A DNA stretch of 44,425 bases from Candidatus Taylorbacteria bacterium RIFCSPLOWO2_12_FULL_43_20 (GTDB lineage: Bacteria; Patescibacteriota; Minisyncoccia; Phycocordibacterales; HO2-43-120). Where the stretch lies: assembly GCA_001821295.1 (NCBI GenBank), contig MHSK01000031.1, positions 1-44,425 on the forward strand, read 5' to 3'. The notes below the pieces were generated by a model that made no database searches, was not told the origin of the DNA, and was given only the letters and a program-made list of their open reading frames with translations. Both the position numbers and the translations under genes were made by a program. Below, piece by piece: positions 1 through 7,015 of the stretch. Each line of letters opens with the position of its first letter. Within the stretch, counting starts at the first letter, position 1.

Positions 1-94
1 GCGCGTCCCACTGGTTTCCCCCCATTTTTCCAAACGAATTCAGAATTTTTGGCGCGCTTGCGCGCACTAATTTGTTTTGGAGGAGGAGGTTCGA
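1..94. repeat. Left arm of 94-bp perfect inverted repeat
   Basis: Bases 1-94 are the exact reverse complement of 1553-1646, which lie inside the 3' part of the serine recombinase gene. The right arm runs straight into a hairpin (1636-1660), so the left copy is what a fold-back at that hairpin would produce. It may be a real inverted repeat that broke the assembly, or a snap-back chimera at the contig end. Confidence 0.9.
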
Positions 95-127
95 AATCAG
101 AAGCAATTTTGACTAATAGTATTTGCT

Positions 128-157
128 TTGCAATACAAAAAGAATTTTTGCTATAAT
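128..157 (+). promoter_or_regulatory. Promoter of the serine recombinase
   Basis: TTGCAA at 128-133 and a perfect TATAAT at 152-157 are separated by 18 bp. The ATG at 164 begins 6 nt after the -10 box, so transcription should start at or next to the start codon and the mRNA would be leaderless. Confidence 0.75.
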
Positions 158-163
158 CCCTAT

Positions 164-1735
164 ATGTCACAAAAATTCTTTTTGTATGCTCGCAAGAGCA
201 CCGATGTCGAGGATAAGCAAGTTTTGAGCATTGATGCGCAAATTACGGAATTGCGCGCTTTCGCCAAAAATGAAAAGTTAGAAATCATGGAGGAGTTTGT
301 GGAGAAGCGTACGGCGAAAATTCCAGGGCGTCCCATTTTTGGCGAAATGATGAGACGAATAGAGAAAGGTGAAGTATCTGGGATTATCAGTTGGCACCCC
401 GATCGTCTGGCACGCAATTCTGTGGACGGCGGACAGATTGTCTACTTTCTCGACATCGGAAACCTTGCGAGCCTCAAATTCCCTAGCCACTGGTTTGAAA
501 ACACGCCACAGGGCAAATTCTCGCTGTCTATGGCCTTTGTACAAAGCAAATACTATATTGATTCTCTTTCCGAAAATACGAAACGCGGACTTCGCCAAAA
601 AGTACGCATGGGAATATTCCCAAGCCAAGCGCCAATCGGGTATATCAACGATTCGAGAACAAAAACAATCGTGGTGGAAAAGAAAAAATCTCGCGTTATC
701 CGCTTGGCTTTTGAACGATACACGAAAGGTAATCAACGACTGGAAGATATCGCAAACTTTTTGGCGAAGAACGGAATATCTACGCGTTCCGGAAAGAGAA
801 TCTCAAAAACAAGAACGGCTTACATTCTTGCTAATCCGTTCTATATCGGACTTTTTAACTACGCAAAAGAATTGCACGAAGGAAAGCACGAGCCAATCAT
901 TTCAAAGAAACTTTTTGACGAAGCACAGGAAATGTTGAAACTTCGTGGTCAGCCAGAGCGTAAACCACAAAATGAACCTCAACCATATTGTGGTCTCATT
1001 TCCTGTGCTTCATGTGGAATGATGATAACTGGCGAATACAAGGTGAAGAAGCAGAAAAATGGAAATGTGCATAACTATACTTACTATCACTGTACGAAGA
1101 AAAATAAAAATGTGAAATGTTCCGAACCTTGTATCCGTCAAGAAGAATTAGATCGCCAGTTATCATCTCTCATTCAAAAAGTTTCTTTACCCAAAGACTG
1201 GGCGGAGGAATTATTAAAAATGGCAGAAAAAGATTTTCAAAATTCCGCCCAGTCTTTGACTGCTTGTGTGAAAGAAAAAGAGGAAAAGATTTCTTCTTTG
1301 TCGAAAAAGTTAGAGCGACTTCTTAACGGCTATCTCGACCAAGATATTGAAAAGGAAATATATCGTGTTGAAAAAGGAAAATTGATTTTACAAAAGAAGT
1401 CGCTCGAAGAAGAAATCTCTACTTTTTCACACAAGCAGAATGATTGGCTCGAACCGTTCCAAAACTGGGTGAAAGAGGCACAAACTATGGACAAAATTGC
1501 TTCTGATAACAACTTTTTTGCTAAAAAGGTTGTTGCCAAAGAAATCTTTGGCTCGAACCTCCTCCTCCAAAACAAATTAGTGCGCGCAAGCGCGCCAAAA
1601 ATTCTGAATTCGTTTGGAAAAATGGGGGGAAACCAGTGGGACGCGCTTCGCGCGTCCCACCTTTTGGCTTCTTCAAAACCTTTGAGTTCTATTCTGGTGC
1701 CCCTGCGAGGAATCGAACCTCGATTGACGGCTTAG
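164..1735 (+). CDS. Large serine recombinase (resolvase/invertase family)
   Basis: Site-specific DNA recombinase of 523 residues. The N-terminal resolvase catalytic domain has YARKS with the presumed nucleophile Ser12, and HPDRLARN near residue 80. It is followed by a 'recombinase' DNA-binding domain, a zinc-ribbon with CxxxxCxxC and a later C...C pair (about 275-325), and a coiled-coil segment (about 365-435). The start at 164 is chosen over an upstream TTG at 128 because the protein then begins MSQKFFLYARKS, as relatives do, and because the upstream codons overlap the promoter. The last codons (GIEPRLTA, stop) are the antisense strand of tRNA-Arg. This is common in CPR recombinases and may reflect integration beside a tRNA. 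The left arm of the 94-bp inverted repeat lies just upstream. Its target site and partner element are unknown. Confidence 0.93.
   Translation: MSQKFFLYARKSTDVEDKQVLSIDAQITELRAFAKNEKLEIMEEFVEKRTAKIPGRPIFGEMMRRIEKGEVSGIISWHPDRLARNSVDGGQIVYFLDIGNLASLKFPSHWFENTPQGKFSLSMAFVQSKYYIDSLSENTKRGLRQKVRMGIFPSQAPIGYINDSRTKTIVVEKKKSRVIRLAFERYTKGNQRLEDIANFLAKNGISTRSGKRISKTRTAYILANPFYIGLFNYAKELHEGKHEPIISKKLFDEAQEMLKLRGQPERKPQNEPQPYCGLISCASCGMMITGEYKVKKQKNGNVHNYTYYHCTKKNKNVKCSEPCIRQEELDRQLSSLIQKVSLPKDWAEELLKMAEKDFQNSAQSLTACVKEKEEKISSLSKKLERLLNGYLDQDIEKEIYRVEKGKLILQKKSLEEEISTFSHKQNDWLEPFQNWVKEAQTMDKIASDNNFFAKKVVAKEIFGSNLLLQNKLVRASAPKILNSFGKMGGNQWDALRASHLLASSKPLSSILVPLRGIEPRLTA
1553..1660. repeat. Right inverted-repeat arm plus 11-bp hairpin
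   Basis: 1553-1646 is the right copy of the 94-bp inverted repeat. Overlapping its end, GTGGGACGCGC (1636-1646), loop TTC, and GCGCGTCCCAC (1650-1660) form a perfect 11-bp GC-rich hairpin. The whole stretch is in frame with the recombinase and encodes part of its C-terminal region. Confidence 0.85.
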
Positions 1736-1769
1736 AAGTCCGCAGTTCTATCCATTGAACTACAAGGGC
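1695..1769 (-). tRNA. tRNA-Arg (anticodon TCT)
   Basis: Read on the minus strand, it has a 7-bp acceptor stem (GCCCTTG/CAGGGGC), D-arm GTTC-loop-GAAC, anticodon loop CTTCTAA, T-arm CGAGG-TTCGATT-CCTCG, discriminator A and an encoded CCA (plus-strand TGG at 1695-1697). The anticodon stem GCGGA/GCCGT has a G.U pair at 27-43 and an A.G mismatch at 31-39. The recombinase reading frame ends inside this gene on the other strand. Confidence 0.93.
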
Positions 1770-1822
1770 GTTTATTTTCATTATATTATTACCGTGGATG
1801 CGGTAATACTAGGGTGGCTCAA

Positions 1823-2095
1823 TTAAATCTTCGTTCTAATATATCCGTCTTTTATAATTTTCTCAAGATAAGCTCTCCTTTTAAGTTTTTTAATTTTCCT
1901 TTCCACATTCCGCGCCATCTCTATGATTGTATATTCTTGGGTTAATACAATTTTTATATTTTTCATTCTGGCGGTTGTTCGCGTATGCTTATTTTGATGT
2001 GCTGCAAACCTTTTTTCTATGTTTGCGGTACTGCCAATGTAATATTTACCACAGCGATCCGTTATTATATATACATAGCCTTTCATAAAAAGCAT
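1823..2095 (-). CDS. GIY-YIG domain protein (UvrC-type nuclease fold)
   Basis: Single-domain GIY-YIG protein of 90 residues (87 if it starts at the second ATG, MKGYVY). It shows the two hallmark strands YVYII and YYIGST, followed by the family arginine in IEKRFAAHQ, and a basic C-terminal half. Stand-alone proteins of this size are common in bacteria and are annotated as putative endonucleases; their true substrate is generally unknown. On the minus strand a TATAAT (plus-strand 2103-2108) ends 7 nt before the first ATG, so the mRNA is probably leaderless and the first ATG is favoured. It is convergent with the recombinase/tRNA region. It may belong to a mobile or repair module, but nothing nearby proves it. 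Confidence 0.85.
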   Translation of the reverse strand: MLFMKGYVYIITDRCGKYYIGSTANIEKRFAAHQNKHTRTTARMKNIKIVLTQEYTIIEMARNVERKIKKLKRRAYLEKIIKDGYIRTKI

Positions 2096-2289
2096 ACGAG
2101 TTATTATAAGTAATCGGTTTGGCCTATTTTCATCATTAATATACCTTATTTTGTGTTTATCTCAAATTGACCCTTCTTTGTCAGAGCTGGTCCTTATTAA
2201 TTATATTGGGGATAAGTAATTGAACATTGATGAGCTTGCTGTATTATTAGATAAAGGAATGGTCCTATTATTAAGATAAATTAAAAAAT

Positions 2290-2520
2290 ATGAAATCACT
2301 CCACATCATTGCCTTCATCCTGCTTATTGTCGGAGGCCTAAATTGGCTTTTGGTAGGAATTTTCCAGTGGGATATAGGCAATTTGCTGGGCGGTATGGAT
2401 ACTGCCATTTCCAGGGTAGTATACATATTGGTTGGTTTGGCCGCTATATACGAGATCTTTTCGCACAAAAGATCATGTAAACATTGCGAAACAGCAGCCA
2501 CACCTCCTCCCGCTATGTAG
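2290..2520 (+). CDS. DUF378 family small membrane protein
   Basis: 76-residue protein with two hydrophobic helices (about residues 5-27 and 41-60). The sequence HIIAFILLIVGGLNWLLVG and the later VYILVGLAAIYEI match the DUF378 (YuzA-like) family of two-helix inner-membrane proteins of unknown function. The tail carries CKHC and a short proline-rich end, a possible metal-binding or redox pair not expected in the core family. It is monocistronic and followed 30 nt later by a strong intrinsic terminator. Confidence 0.85.
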   Translation: MKSLHIIAFILLIVGGLNWLLVGIFQWDIGNLLGGMDTAISRVVYILVGLAAIYEIFSHKRSCKHCETAATPPPAM

Positions 2521-2550
2521 TCGTCAGAGTTTTCAAATCTTAAAGTCTAA

Positions 2551-2580
2551 ATACCCGCCCCTCATTGGGGCGGGTATTTT
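2551..2580 (+). terminator. Intrinsic terminator after the DUF378 gene
   Basis: ATACCCGCCCC (2551-2561), loop TCATT, GGGGCGGGTAT (2567-2577), then a T run. Perfect 11-bp stem. Confidence 0.9.
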
Positions 2581-2821
2581 CATTGTAAATTTTAAGAGCG
2601 GTACCGCAGGGCGTTAAACCCTGCGCAATCGCAGGGTGTTCCCCATTCGTAATATTTTGTAATTTGTTATTTGGTGCTTGGTGCTTTTTTCATGACTCTT
2701 TTCGTTAAGCGGTATCTACAATTTATGAATGAGTTCTTAATGCTAATTTAATTCACAATATGTACTCTGTATACAGATGATGATCCATCATTAATTATCA
2801 GCAATAATTTTTTAAAATTAT

Positions 2822-3073
2822 ATGGGAATCGTACTTTGGATTATATTCGGAGGACTTGTCGGTTGGATAGCGTCTTTGGTCATGAAGACTGACGAGGAGC
2901 AGGGCATATTTCTCAATGTTGTTGTGGGTGTGGTCGGGGCGCTCATTGGTGGCTGGCTGATGAGTTATTTTGGAGGCACGGGTATAACCGGCTTCAATAT
3001 CTACAGTTTCATTGTAGCCCTTCTCGGAGCGATAGTGCTCATCGGTTTGATCCGAATGTTGCGGAGAGCATGA
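2822..3073 (+). CDS. GlsB/YeaQ/YmgE family stress-response membrane protein
   Basis: 83-residue protein with three hydrophobic segments. It starts MGIVLWIIFGGLVGWIAS and has the glycine-rich GVVGALIGGW repeat typical of the transglycosylase-associated (YmgE/GlsB) family, which are small inner-membrane proteins often induced by stress. The charged KTDEEQG loop and the end RMLRRA are also typical. No enzymatic activity is established for the family. It is monocistronic, with a terminator 24 nt downstream. The roughly 240 bp upstream holds only a fragment of a dispersed repeat (TTCGTTAAGCGGTATC at 2702-2717) and no further gene. Confidence 0.9.
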   Translation: MGIVLWIIFGGLVGWIASLVMKTDEEQGIFLNVVVGVVGALIGGWLMSYFGGTGITGFNIYSFIVALLGAIVLIGLIRMLRRA

Positions 3074-3096
3074 TGTGATAAAACACGAGAGAAAGG

Positions 3097-3130
3097 ACAC
3101 AAAATCCCGCCCAGGGCGGGTTTTTGTGTT
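3097..3130 (+). terminator. Intrinsic terminator after the GlsB-like gene
   Basis: ACACAAAATCCCGCC and GGCGGGTTTTTGTGT form a stem around loop CAG, with one mismatch in the A/T part, and a T run in the 3' arm. The flanking A and T tracts make it potentially bidirectional. Confidence 0.85.
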
Positions 3131-3132
3131 TT

Positions 3133-3165
3133 GAAGAATGTCAACACTAAGTGTTGACATTCTTC
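3133..3165. repeat. Perfect palindrome, copy 1 of 2
   Basis: GAAGAATGTCAACACT (3133-3148), one central base, then its exact reverse complement (3150-3165). A second copy sits at 19742-19772 with CGCT/AGCG in place of CACT/AGTG, so both arms changed together. There is no T run, so it does not look like a terminator. Confidence 0.85.
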
Positions 3166-3177
3166 CTCGCTCATTAT

Positions 3178-3254
3178 TGGTGCGGGATGCAGGGGTCGAA
3201 CCTGCGACCTTCGCTGTGTAAAAGCGCTGCTCGTACCAACTGAGCTAATCCCGC
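3178..3254 (-). tRNA. tRNA-Val (anticodon TAC)
   Basis: Minus strand. Acceptor GCGGGAT/ATCCCGC, D-arm GCTC/GAGC, anticodon loop TTTACAC, T-arm GCAGG-TTCGACC-CCTGC, discriminator A and encoded CCA (plus-strand TGG at 3178-3180). The anticodon stem has a G.A mismatch at the 27-43 position. Confidence 0.94.
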
Positions 3255-3308
3255 GATGAAACGTCCCAATTATACAGAAAAAACATTAAATTTCAACCTG
3301 TGGATAAT

Positions 3309-3338
3309 TAGACTGGTGTTATATATACTACATATAAT
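3309..3338 (+). promoter_or_regulatory. Promoter of the HTH/LAGLIDADG-like gene
   Basis: TTAGAC (3309-3314), 18-bp spacer, TATAAT (3333-3338). The ATG at 3350 follows 11 nt after the -10 box, leaving a leader of only a few nucleotides. Confidence 0.65.
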
Positions 3339-3349
3339 ATACTCTACTT

Positions 3350-4015
3350 ATGAAGCTTCTTGAGAAAGAAAAAGCTAGAGTTTTGCGCAAAAAGGGGCAC
3401 TCCATAAATCAAATTGTGAAAGAAATGAAATTTTCTAAAGCAAGCGTAAGCTTGTGGGTGCGAGATATTGTTTTAACAAAACAACAAAAGAAGATGCTCT
3501 CTGAGAGAGGAAGAAGTACGGAATCCGTAGAAAAAAGAAGAATTAATCGTCTTTTTAATGAAAATGCAAGAAGGCAAAAAATAATTGATGAAGCAAAAAA
3601 AGATTTCTATGATATTTCTTTGGAACAATTAAAATTAATTGGGGTCATTTTATATTTAGGAGAAGGCGCAAAAACTCCCAGAGGGATGGCTAGATTGTCC
3701 AATAGTGATCCTTTGATTATAAAAATCATGATGAGATTCTTTAGAGAAATTTGCGATGTTCCGGAACATAAATTCCGGGGGCATATACACACATTTGCGC
3801 ATGTTGATATTAATAAAACAGAAATGTATTGGTCTAAAATAACGGGAATACCCCGCGGTCAATTCTTTAAGACATACATAAAACCAAGTTCCGCCAGCTT
3901 GCAGAAAAGAAATACTTTGCCCTTCGGAACGTTCGATGTATGCATCTGTGATACAAAACTATTTTTAACCATCAAAGGTTGGATTGAAAAGGTAAAAGAA
4001 TTGATAATCAGGTAA
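3350..4015 (+). CDS. HTH protein with LAGLIDADG-like domain
   Basis: 221 residues. Residues 1-45 look like a homeodomain/resolvase-type helix-turn-helix (KARVLRKKGHSINQIVKEM, then KASVSLWVRDI). After a basic helix, LKLIGVILYLGEGAK (near 95-110) resembles the first LAGLIDADG helix, ending in the acidic Gly-Glu-Gly. The rest (RLSNSDPLIIKIMMRFFRE and TYIKPSSASLQKRNTLPFG) follows the alpha/beta pattern of one LAGLIDADG repeat. Such HTH plus single-repeat proteins occur in many CPR genomes as hypothetical proteins. It could be a DNA-binding regulator or a decayed homing endonuclease; the sequence does not decide. It stands alone, with its own promoter, between tRNA-Val and a coiled-coil gene. Confidence 0.75.
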   Translation: MKLLEKEKARVLRKKGHSINQIVKEMKFSKASVSLWVRDIVLTKQQKKMLSERGRSTESVEKRRINRLFNENARRQKIIDEAKKDFYDISLEQLKLIGVILYLGEGAKTPRGMARLSNSDPLIIKIMMRFFREICDVPEHKFRGHIHTFAHVDINKTEMYWSKITGIPRGQFFKTYIKPSSASLQKRNTLPFGTFDVCICDTKLFLTIKGWIEKVKELIIR

Positions 4016-4097
4016 ATTGAAAACAAAATCCATCGATGTTTAATAAAATTTGGGTTGCGTTATATAATTACAACATTATAAATATAACAAAAAAGAA

Positions 4098-4400
4098 ATG
4101 TTAAATGTAACGCAACAAGATGTAAAAAAACTGGCCGTTAGTTTGGCCGCAAAAGAGACAAGTCTGAAAGAAGAAAAGCAGAAGAGGGAGGCCTTGGCCG
4201 AAGAAGTGAAGACGATTGGGAGTGAGCTGAGTCAATTGAAGGCCAAAATAATGGAGTTGGAAAAACAACGTCAAAGAAAAATGGGCGATCTCATGGTTAT
4301 GGATAGAAAAATATCTAATGATGAGAACGAGGACAGAAGGATGAAAACTGATCTGGAAAATCTGAAGCGCCAGCTTGACCAGACTCTTAAGAAAAGATAA
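4098..4400 (+). CDS. Hypothetical coiled-coil protein
   Basis: 100 residues, almost entirely heptad-like: charged Lys/Glu-rich helices broken once near MGDLMVMDRKI. There is no signal peptide and no catalytic motif, so it is probably a soluble dimeric coiled coil. A TATAAT lies at 4063-4068, giving a short leader. The acylphosphatase ATG follows after 2 nt, so the two are likely co-transcribed and translationally coupled. No function can be assigned. Confidence 0.7.
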   Translation: MLNVTQQDVKKLAVSLAAKETSLKEEKQKREALAEEVKTIGSELSQLKAKIMELEKQRQRKMGDLMVMDRKISNDENEDRRMKTDLENLKRQLDQTLKKR

Positions 4401-4402
4401 AG

Positions 4403-4693
4403 ATGAAAAAAAAGGCGGTGTATATTATCTCCGGCCGAGTACAGGGAGTTTCCTTCAGGTATTTCACAATGAGAAAGGCCAGAAAATTAAACTTGGCGGG
4501 ATTTGTGCAAAACTTGCCCAACGGACAAGTGAAGGCCGTCGCCGAAGGCGACGAGTCTGATCTGGAAATTTTCAGGAAATATTTGGAAGAGGGGCCGATA
4601 TTCGCGCGAGTAGATAGCGTTTCCGTCGATCTACTTCCTCCTACCAATGAGTTTTCGGACTTTACTGTTACTGACTCTCACTTAATTCCTTAG
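4403..4693 (+). CDS. acyP: Acylphosphatase
   Basis: 96-residue acylphosphatase, which hydrolyses acyl phosphates such as acetyl phosphate or 1,3-bisphosphoglycerate in the cytosol. The signature GRVQGVSFR carries the phosphate-binding Arg19, and GFVQNLPNG gives the catalytic Asn37. The length and the start (ISGRVQG ten residues in) fit the family. It lies 2 nt after the coiled-coil gene. Its last eight codons form part of the left arm of a 30-bp perfect hairpin, so transcript stability or termination may be set right at its stop codon. The tail TDSHLIP is encoded by that repeat arm. Confidence 0.95.
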   Translation: MKKKAVYIISGRVQGVSFRYFTMRKARKLNLAGFVQNLPNGQVKAVAEGDESDLEIFRKYLEEGPIFARVDSVSVDLLPPTNEFSDFTVTDSHLIP

Positions 4694-4738
4694 CGAAAAA
4701 ACGGCCTGTTTCGCTAAGGAATTAAGTGAGAGTCAGTA
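4669..4738. repeat. 30-bp perfect hairpin between acyP and rluA
   Basis: Left arm 4669-4698 and right arm 4709-4738 are exact reverse complements around a 10-nt loop (4699-4708). The acyP stop codon lies in the left arm, and the rluA-type ATG is 10 nt after the right arm. The outer part AAGTGAGAGTCAGTA recurs at 14803-14818. There is no T run, so classical termination is not expected. Confidence 0.92.
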
Positions 4739-4748
4739 GATATTAAAT

Positions 4749-5495
4749 ATGAATCAAGATACTTCCATCATTTTTGAGAATAAAAATTATATCGCGGTAA
4801 ACAAACCAGCCGGTATTGCCGTTCACGCTGACGGCAGATCAAAAGAGTTAACGCTGGCTGATTGGATTGTCAGTAACTTCCCATACATGTCGGATGTTGG
4901 CGAGAACATTGTAACGGATGATGGGAGAATTATTTTGAAGCCGGGAATGGCTCATCGCATAGATAAGGAAACTTCGGGAATTATGCTGTTGGCAAAAAGT
5001 CAGACGGCTTATTTGCATTTGAAAGGACAGTTTCAAGCGCGGGAAGTGAGCAAGAAATATTTAGCTTTTCTACACGGGGAGACAAAAGAAGATCATGGGA
5101 TAATCAATCGGCCGATCGGCAGAAGTAAAAACGACTTTCGGAAATGGACGGCGGAAAGAGGCACAAGGGGCGAATTGAGAGAGGCCGTCACAAGCTACGT
5201 GGCGCTCCTAAGAAACAAAGGTTTTACATACGCCGAGATTTCGCCTAAAACCGGCAGGACTCACCAGATAAGAGTACATTTCAAGGCGATCAATCATCCG
5301 GTAGTCTGCGACAAACTTTACGCGCCCAACAAAGCGTCCGCGCTCGGTTTTACCCGTCTCGCTCTGCACGCTTTTTGTCTGGAGTTTTCCGATCTTAGCG
5401 GTGAAAGAATGAAAGTAGAGGCGCCGTTATCGGAAGATTTTCAAAAAGCGGCGCGGGAGTTGGGATTTGAACCGCGAGTTAGTCAGATAGCATAA
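4749..5495 (+). CDS. RluA-family pseudouridine synthase
   Basis: 248-residue enzyme that isomerises uridine to pseudouridine in rRNA or tRNA. Catalytic motif HRIDKETSG with Asp72. Also present are NKPAGIAVH near residue 18, the family strand KKYLAFLHG, and the RTHQIRVHF motif near 177-185. There is no N-terminal S4 domain, so it resembles the RluA/RluC-lacking-S4 or TruC-like subset; the substrate position cannot be read from sequence. It sits just behind the 30-bp hairpin after acyP. The final residues (ELGFEPRVSQIA) extend past the usual core and may be a spacer-derived tail. Confidence 0.92.
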   Translation: MNQDTSIIFENKNYIAVNKPAGIAVHADGRSKELTLADWIVSNFPYMSDVGENIVTDDGRIILKPGMAHRIDKETSGIMLLAKSQTAYLHLKGQFQAREVSKKYLAFLHGETKEDHGIINRPIGRSKNDFRKWTAERGTRGELREAVTSYVALLRNKGFTYAEISPKTGRTHQIRVHFKAINHPVVCDKLYAPNKASALGFTRLALHAFCLEFSDLSGERMKVEAPLSEDFQKAARELGFEPRVSQIA

Positions 5496-5692
5496 GTAAC
5501 AGCTCACCATGAGCCAAACCCTCCCTTTGGCTGAAAATACGCTTATTTTGTCGAACATTTTAAGATGTAAGATGATGCAAGACAGAAGACGGGCAGGCGC
5601 GGGAATAACAGAAGTTGGAGACAAGACCTAAAGCCCTATCTTGAAATGAAAATTTGCGGAAAAGAGGCAGACATGATAGATTATCTGAACTT

Positions 5693-6121
5693 ATGAACGC
5701 GACTGGAAATATACAAATTTCTCCCGTAAACATGGACGAAAGAAAGGGTTGGAATATAAAAGCGGGGGACACAATAAAAGTGTGGCAGAAGATTAAGGAA
5801 AAAGATAAGTACCGTTTACAGATGTTTGACGGGCTGGTTTTGGCTGTAAAGCATGGAACCACTGCCGGAGGTACTTTCACCGTGAGGAAAGTGGCAAGCG
5901 GAGTTGGGGTTGAGAAAATTTTTCCTTTGTATTCCCCTTTGATCGATAGAATTGAAATCACAAAAAGGGCTAAGGTGCGGCAAGCGAAGCTGTATCACAT
6001 TAGACGAAAAGCCGCCAAGGAAATACAGCGAGAAATGAGGAATTTGAGAAAGGTAGAAGTCAGGTTACCAAAGGAAACTGAAGATAAGACAGAAGAAGAG
6101 AACAAAGAGACTGCATCATAG
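5693..6121 (+). CDS. rplS: Ribosomal protein bL19
   Basis: Large-subunit protein bL19, which sits at the 30S/50S interface. The core motifs are all present: AGDTIKVWQKIKEK, FDGLVLAVKHG, TFTVRKVASGVGVEKIFPLY, and the basic RAKVRQAKLYHIR. The start at 5693 (MNATGNIQ) gives 142 residues; an in-frame TTG at 5654 would add 13 residues with no family support. The N-terminal helix of typical bL19 is shortened and the C-terminus has an acidic, Lys/Glu-rich extension. Monocistronic, with a clear terminator 9 nt after the stop. Confidence 0.95.
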   Translation: MNATGNIQISPVNMDERKGWNIKAGDTIKVWQKIKEKDKYRLQMFDGLVLAVKHGTTAGGTFTVRKVASGVGVEKIFPLYSPLIDRIEITKRAKVRQAKLYHIRRKAAKEIQREMRNLRKVEVRLPKETEDKTEEENKETAS

Positions 6122-6130
6122 AAACAATAA

Positions 6131-6152
6131 AGGAGGGTGAAGCCCTCCTTTT
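6131..6152 (+). terminator. Intrinsic terminator of rplS
   Basis: AGGAGGG (6131-6137), loop TGAAG, CCCTCCT (6143-6149), then T-rich sequence. Confidence 0.88.
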
Positions 6153-6196
6153 GCTTTTAAATTATTTTTGGCATAATTGGCAAGTCTTTATGAAAT

Positions 6197-6280
6197 GCGC
6201 AGGTGGCGGAACTGGCATACGCGCACGCTTGAGGGGCGTGTTCCTTCACCGGATTGGGGGTTCAAATCCCCCCCTGCGCA
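6197..6280 (+). tRNA. tRNA-Leu (anticodon GAG)
   Basis: Class II tRNA of 84 nt. Acceptor GCGCAGG/CCTGCGC, anticodon stem-loop CACGC-TTGAGGG-GCGTG, long variable arm, T-arm with GGTTCAAATCC, discriminator A. CCA is not encoded, unlike the Arg and Val genes in this window. Confidence 0.95.
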
Positions 6281-6526
6281 CATCACAAATAGTCTGCGAA
6301 ATTTTTGAAGCAGGTAGCAAAGCAGCTGCTTGCTTTGCGTGGGGATTTGAAAGGCGGAGTCATGTTCCGAAAGTCATCGGAACAGGCGAGCCAGGGTCGT
6401 GGAAATTTACAGCGACGGCGAGTAAATTATCCCTGACCAAGCCCCCTTGCGCACTGGGAAAATTTGGGTCTCTGACCGGCACAGGTCTTTAAAACCTCGC
6501 TTGTTGTAAAAGAGCGGGGTTTTCCG
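6281..6526 (+). ncRNA. Candidate structured RNA downstream of tRNA-Leu
   Basis: No convincing protein lies in these 245 nt, but hairpins are dense. TGTTCCGA/TCGGAACA (6363-6383) has an 8-bp stem. A longer stem in 6392-6436 pairs CAGGG with CCCTG and AATTTAC with GTAAATT. AGCAAAGCA and TGCTTGCTT face each other at 6316-6336. A terminator closes the region at 6491-6526. It may be a stable RNA co-transcribed with tRNA-Leu or its processed trailer. The family is not recognised. Confidence 0.4.
6491..6526 (+). terminator. Intrinsic terminator ending the tRNA-Leu unit
   Basis: AAAACCTCGCT (6491-6501) pairs with AGCGGGGTTTT (6513-6523) with one G.U pair and an 11-nt loop. The A and T flanks make it usable in both directions. 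Confidence 0.75.
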
Positions 6527-6977
6527 TTGTGTGGAGGGCTTAATTGTCTGACTGTTTAGATCATTGAAGCCTATCGGCGCGGAGGCTTCGACGACATCAT
6601 AATCATCGCACCGATGTCGGTCATAGCCAAAGTAGTGGAAGCGAAAGTCTTTCCTCTTTGGTCGGAGGCGGTCATTTGTCCGCGAGGACAGCATGACTGG
6701 GAAACAAACGGGCGGTATTACAGATTCGCCCGTTTTCGCCGGATTCGACGCTTGGCGTTTGAATTCGAAGATCTCGGACCTGCCGCGATGCGGTTGTCGG
6801 GGGACACCTCAGTGGGAGTTCTTTAGGCGCTGCATCGTCTTGGTTAAATCGGATGAGTTTTTGCAGAGACTCGTCCACTTTATTGAGTCCGCAATGTTAA
6901 ATGTCGCGGTACTTATTTGTTAGAGGAAATAAGCACTGGGCAAATTGCGGATTCATAGAGTTAGTTTATAAATTTTT
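6527..6977. other. Gene-poor stretch of uncertain content
   Basis: Short open frames exist on both strands (plus 6614-6826; minus 6672-6878, starting GTG with VDESLQKLIRFNQDD), but they overlap each other and none has a recognisable domain or ribosome site. AAACGGGCG/CGCCCGTTT (6707-6735 area) forms a terminator-like hairpin. GGATTCGACG near 6741 resembles the conserved tmRNA 5' motif, but no matching tRNA-like 3' end was found. Treated as unassigned. Confidence 0.35.
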
Positions 6978-7015
6978 TTATATAGCCCGCGCACCAAGAG
7001 ATATTGGTGCGGGAT

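Noticed and set aside
5455-5495. tRNA remnant (GGGATTTGAACC) at the end of the pseudouridine synthase gene
   Set aside because: The flanking bases do not form a T-stem; probably coincidence.
6151-6492. Open frame of 113 codons across tRNA-Leu
   Set aside because: It contains the whole tRNA and has no recognisable domain or ribosome site.
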